In this document: one piece after another, positions 57,676-64,000 of the stretch | How positions within the stretch are numbered: position 1 is the first letter of the stretch | Layout: each line of letters starts with the position of its first letter | Source of the DNA: Imbricaverruca yamaguchii | Taxonomy: Eukaryota > Arthropoda > Thecostraca > Neoverrucidae | Reading direction: 5' to 3' | NCBI GenBank assembly: GCA_034440575.1 | Contig: JAOTOL010001317.1 | Location: 1 to 64,000, forward strand | Length of the DNA: 64,000 nucleotides | Notes under the pieces: generated by a model | The model's database searches: none | Seen by the model: the letters and a program-made list of their open reading frames with translations, nothing else | What the model was told of the DNA's origin: nothing | Translations under genes and position numbers: made by a program

Positions 57676-58512
57676 TTGTATTTTCATCCTAAGCATATGT
57701 TTGTGATAAACATATGTTTGCATATGTTTGTGCTAAGCATTGTAATGTTACTGATGTTTGCACTGCATGCTAAAGTTAGTTTATCTATTTATTAGTCTAT
57801 TGTTAATTTCTGGTAATAAATACGATTCGATAACAAAGAAAAACTTTTTCGTAGTTGAACATGACAAGGAAATATATACCGGCAATGAACACGCACAAAA
57901 TCCCATCCAGCACTGCCGCTCAGATACTACCACAAGGGTGATCGAATTAGCGCTGCGCTGATCAAATAAGTCGAATGGCATGTAATCGAGTTGCGCCGTG
58001 AAAATAGCTTTATATATGTCTGTAGCTTCTGGCAATATTCATAATCAAATTTGCGATGACCTTAGGACGACATTTAGCAACGTCGCAAGTCGGTCTCATC
58101 AGCATGGATGCAACCACTGGGAGGGGGAGGGGGGGGGAGGGCTGAGAAGACATGTCCCCCGAATTTCTGAAAAAGTAGTGATTTGTCTCCTCCAATTTCT
58201 TTCATGTCCCCAAGCCTCAGCTACCTGAGTATGATCGTCTGAAAATTACACGTAATCATTTATGAAGTGAAAATATAAATATGCAAGGGAATCACCGAAA
58301 ATCACCGAAAATCTCTGAATGGTAAATCAGGAAACGTATGAAATGTCTGCTAACAGGCCATTCTTGAATAACTGAAACCTTGACCATCTTGTGTTCTTCT
58401 TGGGTTGAAAATTGTGCTTTGCGAGGCAACACATTTGCATTATCACAAGGTTTTATACGTCTTAGGTTGCATTCCCCGCGCATATGTATGTTGAGGAAAC
58501 GTGACTGGGTGT
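57676..58512. other. Spacer with CATATGTTTG repeats
   Basis: CATATGTTTGTG recurs three times at 57690-57735. Otherwise nothing is recognised. Confidence 0.4.
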
Positions 58513-58727
58513 CCTTGGGTATCTTCATTTGTTTGTTTGTTTATTGGTTGGTTCACGACACACGTTATGCACGTTCACGGCTAATGGCGCCGCCCACACT
58601 GTTTCGCCGGTGGGCCGCGGGATTGGGAAATGTCCTGAGTGGCGCTGGAGTCGAACCCGGGACCTTCGGTACCCATAGCCCGACACCTTAACCACTCGGC
58701 CATCCCCGCCCCCCTTGGGTATCTTCA
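58513..58727 (-). mobile_element. tRNA-derived SINE with perfect 15-bp target duplication
   Basis: The SINE body is 58528-58712, flanked by CCTTGGGTATCTTCA at 58513-58527 and 58713-58727. On the minus strand it starts with a tRNA-like head: A box GATGGCCGAGTGGTTAAGG and B box GGTTCGACTCC, of the Ser/Leu-type. A unique body follows (containing ACAGTGTGGGCGGCGCCATT), then a tail AATAAACAAACAAACAAA. RNA polymerase III would transcribe it from the internal boxes; a LINE partner in trans is expected from the family's biology. The intact duplication means a recent insertion. It is not a functional tRNA gene, as the 3' acceptor half is missing. Confidence 0.93.
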
Positions 58728-58909
58728 AGACCATGGAGGGGAGCCATGGACAGTCCTAAGCACATGCGTCAAGTTAACGTATTCTCATTCGTATTCAGCG
58801 ATAAGTTTGACAGATGCGTATTTGTATTGGCACTGGCATTCAGCGACGGGTTTATTATCGTTCAAATCAATTACCACAAACGCTTCTGCTTGCACTTAAC
58901 ACGCTGGAA

Positions 58910-60310
58910 ACGACTACAAGGTCAAGGTCAAACGCAAACCGGATTCTTCGGTAACCTCCCATTCTTATCTCGCTTTCACCAAAACCTATCCAAATATGGC
59001 TGCATGCGATACCCGTCATGAACCATCGTGTAACATTTTATACAGGCACATGTCAAGGTCAAACTTGAAGGTCAAAGGTAGCTTGATATATTAGATAGCG
59101 AAAGCGATATCGGCCGAACGCGCGGTTCTGTTGCTATCGCTTCAATATCTAGCAAATGGGCACCATTCGATGTGGCTTATTATGCGGTATCAGAAAGCTA
59201 AGCAATCGAATTGTTGTTCAGGGGCAAAGGTCAAGCTGATCTTTTGGCCGCCTCATTTTTTTTCCGTTTTCACTCAAACCTATCCAAACCTGGTATCAAA
59301 CGATAACCAGCGGCGAACACTCGAGTAAGCCGGAACATGTCGGGGTCAAAGGTTTAATTAAGTTTTTCGATGACCTCGTGTTTCATCGCTATGGCTTCAA
59401 CTTGTAGAAAATTGTTGCCATTCGACGTCGCTTGTTGTGCGGTGCCAGAAAATTGATAATTCGCAATAATGTCGATGAGTTAAAATTCAAGTTGATTTCT
59501 TCCATCGCATCGGTTTTGGGGGTTTAACTTAAGCCTGTCCATATCCACTATCAAGTGATAGCCTATAATGAACCTTCGAGTAGCATTTCAAACACGGGAT
59601 ATGTCCAGGTTAAACCTCAAGGTCAAAGGCTAGTTTGAATTTTTTCGATTTTCTGTAAGCGACTCGTCTCTATGATTCCATTTTCCATTTGCATCCATTT
59701 GCACCACGTGGGTGTCATTCGACGTGGTTTGTCCCATATTATAATGTTACGAAATCGAACTAATTGCAAGGGTTAAAGTCAAATCGATTTCTCCGGTCGC
59801 TTCGCACTTTTTTCGCCATAACCTACCAACATCTGGTATCAAGCAATAGCCCGTGGTGAACCTCGTGTAAAATTTCAAACCGGGGCATGCCAATGTCAAA
59901 ACACAAGATCGAAGTTTAGCTTAAATTGCTTGAAGTCATCGCGTCTCGTCGCTTTGTCTTTAATTTTCATCACGTGTCATTCAACGAACCGTGAGGTACT
60001 TTAGCAAACCGTTCAGAAATGACACTTATGTACAAAGTGAAAGGTCGAACTCATTTCATCGGTCACCCCTCGCTTTTTCGTTTTTTTTTTCTTCCCAAAG
60101 CTGCCAATATTTGGTGTCAAGAGATAGCCCGGGGGCAACCCTCAAGTAGCATTTTAACTCGGGACATGTCAGATCAAACCTCAATGGCAATGGTTAGTTT
60201 TAATTCTTTAAAAGCCCTCGGTTTCGTTTCTATGGCTTCAATTTGCATTATGTGGGTGTCATTCGACGTGGCTTGCCGTTATCAGAATGTTGAGATATCG
60301 AAATAATTTC
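58910..60310. repeat. Old ~275-bp tandem satellite, ~5 units, AGGTCA-rich
   Basis: Each unit has, in order, a CATTCGACGTGGCTTG-like word (59164, 59419, 59716, 59978, 60260), a TATCAGAATGTT-like word, GGTCAAA, TTTTTTCCGTTTTCAC, AACCTATCCAAA, TGGTATCAA(G/A)CGATAGCC, GTGAACC..CGAGTAGCATTT, and CGGGACATGTC followed by GGTCAAACCTCAAGGTCAAAGG. Spacings of 255, 297, 262 and 282 bp show it is tandem. Copies differ greatly, so it is old. No coding frame persists between units. Confidence 0.85.
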
Positions 60311-62424
60311 GAAGGCGTCGAAGGTCCGTTGTGTGTACAATGATTGAGTGTAATAGAAATAGGAGGATCAAATCTCTTTTTGCCTGCAGCCATTGTGATC
60401 GCAGGCACTCATGTCCTATATGAATAGGAGCCCCCCCCCCCCCTCCCCCAAAAAAAAATCCGTCAGAACCTGTTCCGACGGCGCTCTCATTGCTGGTTTT
60501 AAGTATACCCTTCTCACATTGATGTTCTGGACATGCTTTCCACAATATTTAAACGGAAGTTGTTAAATTTCCATGAGAAATCACACGTGAATATACACCA
60601 TCTTATAACCAACCGGAGTTCATACCGCGAGATAGCAAGGTTGTAATCAGGGGGTGGATCCAGGAATTGCCATGGGGGCACCTGTCTGGAGGGGCGCCAT
60701 TTCTTTTGGTCTGCTTCACTGCGATTCGAGGGGAAGGGATGCACTCGTCTTTCCTGAAGCGGCGCCTTTCCTTCAAATTCTTGGAATCTTGTCAAAGGGG
60801 CGCCCTTTCCCGGCTGGAGGGATGCCACTTTCCATGTGGGTGGCACATGTACTCAGTGACATACCCTTTATCTGGCCTGGTTGTCATTGCATCGAAATCT
60901 CTCCGTAAAACTGGAAAGCTTGTGAAAAGTTATTGGGTATCTATATTTACTACAATAAAATAATCGTCCAATATTATATTTTTTTGCCTGATACAAGAGG
61001 GCAACGTTTAACGTACTTACAGCATTGTTCTGCGGTGATTATGAAATCTGGACCAGCACATACGACATAAAGCTGGGTGTTCAAAGGCAATGCTAAGGAA
61101 TGAAACTTGCAAATTTTGGTGGAACTTTTTGTCCCCAAAATATTATTTTTAACCATGGTGAATCTGAAAACCAGACGTTGAAAATAAGGGGGTAAGGTCC
61201 CTTTATTCTTTCCAAACTTAGCGTGTCCCTGGTTTGTCCCCCAATTTCGAAACCGTGGTTACACGCGCGCTCATCAGCACTAAGTGGGCAGGTTCGCTGC
61301 CCATTCAAAGCGCGCGTGTCTGTTTGTGTGTGGGGGGGGGGGAGGGGCAGTTGCACTGCTATCCGAGAAACAGCCCAGGCCATGATACACAGAGAGCACT
61401 TCGCTCCACAATCAAAGGACCAGCTTCAACGACCAGTATATGCCCAGCTTTGCCCAGCAACCATGGGTGGGAACATCACCCGACAATGGAATGGCGCCGC
61501 CACAAATTTCGTGCCATCGATCTCCGACTCTGATGAACATTCCTAGGCATTAGGCGCCCAAGCACGACGGTGCAAAGCGCTTCTTTGTCGCATTTTGAAC
61601 GCATCGCTTGTTTTACTGGAGCTCGTGCTGCTTTACCGAGCATCACCGGAATACCAAAGCGAGGCGTCCGCGCCATGCGGTCCGGATATATATCCCTGGC
61701 TGACATGTTGTGGCAAGTTTTTCATGCTACTCTACATGTCAGGTAACTTTATCGCATGCATGAGCCATACACGCACTTGTGCCGAGGCGCACAGTCAGCG
61801 TTTTATCCCCAGGGGGATAGTTAGGGAAATTATGAAGAACACGACTAAGCGTCGGTGCCTGCCAGCTGTCAATAGTGCGAAAATGTCACAAAAGGTTTGG
61901 AGTGTGAATCATCGTCATGCTTTATTCTTGACCACACCAATAGCCGTGCTATGACGTGTGAAGAAGCTGTACTGTGGAGGGTATAGCAATGGCAACACCA
62001 ATGCTGTTTAGTCACGAGCCCTCGCCTGAGATGCGATACGCCGTGCTTCCTGTGCGACGATAGCCGAGCGTTGCATTTCCAACACCACCGACACGAGCCG
62101 CGATGACACGTGATCGCCGGGCAACAGCCGTCCGAGCACCACCACCTGTCGGCCCGATCCGCCAGCCACCCGCCCATCACAGAACCTGATCACGCAACAC
62201 CCACATCGGACGAGCGTCCCGCCACGAGCCGCGCCGTTAGCGCCGTTTCATCCGGCCGGCCTGTCCGCTCGTATTTCCACGAAACGACGACTGATTGCGC
62301 GGCGCCGGGCAGCGGCCGGCCGGCACCGCGCCTCCATCGCCCCTCCCCCGCCCCTCCCCCGCCCGCACTGTCGGCACGGCCACCGAACACGGCGGCGGCC
62401 CGCGCGGCTGATGCGATGCGACAG
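60311..62424. other. Single-copy DNA; GC-rich from about 62100
   Basis: A C run (60431-60443) and an A run adjoin near 60450. No gene supported. Confidence 0.4.
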
Positions 62425-62998
62425 CGTCGCCGTCAGCCATGTCCAGCCGCCTCGACAGACGGAAGGCGGCGGTGTGTGCGCTGCGACAGCGTCGCCGCCA
62501 GCCATGTCCAGCCGCCTCGGCAGACGGGAGGCGGCGGTGTGTGCGCTGCGACAGCGTCGCCGTCAGCCATGTCCAGCCGCCTCGGCAGACGGGAGGCGAT
62601 GGTGTGTGCGCTGCGACAACGTCGCCGTCAGCCATGTCCAGCCGCCTCGGCAGACGGGAGGCGGCGGTGTGTGCGCTGCGACAGCGTCGCCGCCAGCCAT
62701 GTCCAGCCGCCTCGGCAGACGGGAGGCGATGGTGTGTGCGCTGCGACAGCGTCGCCGCCAGCCATGTCCAGCCGCCTCTGCAGACGGAAGGCGGTGGTGC
62801 GTGAGCTGCGACAGCGTCGCCGCCAGCCATGTCCAGCCGCCTCGGCAGACGGAAGGCGGCGGTGTGTGCGCTGCGACAGCGTCGCCGTCAGCCATGTCCA
62901 GCCGCCTCGGCAGACGGAAGGCGGCGGTGTGTGCGCTGCGACAACGTCGCCGCCAGCCATGTCCAGCCGCCTCGGCAGACGGAAGGCGGCGGTGTGTG
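62425..62998. repeat. 65-bp tandem array, ~9 copies
   Basis: CCATGTCCAGCCGCCTCGGC, AGACGGGAGGCGGCGGTGTG, TGCGCTGCGACAGCGTCGCC, then GTCAG. CAGACGGG starts at 62521 and 62586. Variants GCGATGG and CGCCAG or CGTCAG alternate. Plus frames to 329 codons come from the array. Confidence 0.95.
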
Positions 62999-64000
62999 AG
63001 CGTCGCACGCCGCCCTCGTGCTGCTTGTCATTTCAGATTGCGCTGCGGTGCGGAAAGGCTAGCATATATATCCGCACCCAGCATCTGCCCCTCATTTAGT
63101 GCAATTTCAGCAGCCTTTATAACGTAATCCTCGAACATAGAAGCACTGCTGTATATTAAGTGTATTTTGTTGTGCGCGCACAAGACCAATGGCATGTGAG
63201 AAACTATTTCGATAGCTGCCTGAGCACTAACAATAATTTCTTCGTTAACTACCATGTTGAAGAATGAACTCAGAACCTGCAAAGCCTCCCATTAATCAAA
63301 TCAAACAAACAAAAAGAGCGCACGAGCCTTAGGAACCTCCCGTATAACCTAGGTATAACCTCCCGGACATACCAAAACGCCCTAGGAATGTTAATGGAAC
63401 CAGACCGAACTTAAGGGCTGAGATATATTTATCTGCTTGAACGCCGAAAACCACAGCAATAAAGCGGCACTCATGCGGCAGGGGACTGTTTACACGGACT
63501 TTATACCTATTTCTAACGAGTAACAAATGATGAACTGATGAATCATTTTGTGAACGTTTTGCTAAGGCTAGGCATAGCTGTTCTTAGCTACACATTCTCA
63601 TGGAAATAATGGACATACAGATTTAAACTAGTCTGATGTATGGTGTTTTAGTCGTGATATACCCTTGGTTGTCCATGTGAACCGCGCCTCCATAATAGTA
63701 CCCCTTTAAACTTTGACCGTGAGTGAAGAAAAAACTGTCAAACCGCTAGAATACGACCCAATAAGGTACTGCTGGTGGACGCCTACGCCCAACCGACCGA
63801 GGGTCTACCCTAAAACATTGAACATGCCATGCACCGTGGCGGAGCCAAGGTGGCGCCCCCTCAACCTCAACCTCAACAACAAAAAATACACCAGATGAAA
63901 CCAAATATTTCGTATTTTCACCATGCAAAAACGGGAATTTTCTGCGCACTTCTCTCTCCCAAAGATAATTTTTTCACCACACTTTATTTTTCGTTGGGCA
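62999..64000. other. Single-copy DNA to the window end
   Basis: Nothing recognised. CTCAACCTCAACCTCAAC near 63858 is a short hexamer run. Confidence 0.4.

Noticed and set aside
58640..58712. tRNA-Ser/Leu-like sequence on the minus strand as a tRNA gene
   Set aside because: A and B boxes are present but the acceptor 3' half is missing, and it is joined to a SINE body and tail inside a target duplication.
62110..63099. 329-codon plus frame
   Set aside because: Open only because of the 65-bp array; opposite strand is open too.

Overview
The window is nuclear DNA of an animal, most likely an arthropod. It is gene-poor and crowded with tandem and dispersed repeats. I found no host protein-coding gene, rRNA or functional tRNA gene that I can support. 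The arthropod reading rests on three weak to moderate signs: a transposase-like protein of a kind I know from unannotated arthropod proteins, a short (TTAGG)n stretch at 40101-40119, and the general style of the genome (tRNA-derived SINE, I/Jockey-type LINE remnant, long AT/CA microsatellites, GC-rich islands). I cannot name the species.

The best-supported genetic unit is a DNA transposon at 19692-22852 (3161 bp). It has about 300-bp terminal inverted repeats, ends reading TAGGGTGTGTC, and a perfect 8-bp target duplication (CTGTGCAC). One long minus-strand reading frame (509 residues from the first Met, 564 codons open) has a D, D, CxxH, E layout like an RNase H-fold transposase. It sits inside a 108-bp satellite whose next unit preserves the uninterrupted site. 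The other coding remnant is the RNase H end of a non-LTR retrotransposon (15707-16363, minus).

Other mobile DNA: two copies of one non-autonomous, TTAA-flanked element of about 810 bp (37841-38640 and 46088-46906), probably piggyBac-type, plus isolated ends; a tRNA-derived SINE with a perfect 15-bp target duplication (58513-58727) and an older copy (13729-13880); and a large foldback built of a 16-bp unit (33089-33893).

About a fifth of the window is minisatellite, in some twenty unrelated arrays with units of 11-108 bp. Layout: 0-3.4 kb, G-rich and 64-bp arrays; 7-11 kb, small and degenerate arrays and a GC-rich island; 13-14 kb, nested inverted repeats with a hairpin and a SINE; 15-19 kb, LINE remnant, small arrays, GC islands; 19.6-23 kb, transposon in satellite; 23-27 kb, 61-, 40- and ~10-bp arrays; 28.3-33.9 kb, nearly continuous arrays (43, 25, 33 bp and the foldback) with higher-order structure; 35-47 kb, mostly single-copy DNA with TTAA elements; 48-49.8 kb, 27/28- and 20-bp arrays; 53-57.7 kb, small arrays; 58.5-60.3 kb, SINE and an old ~275-bp satellite rich in AGGTCA; 62.4-63 kb, 65-bp array.

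Many long open frames are by-products of tandem arrays that lack stop codons in several frames and should not be read as genes.
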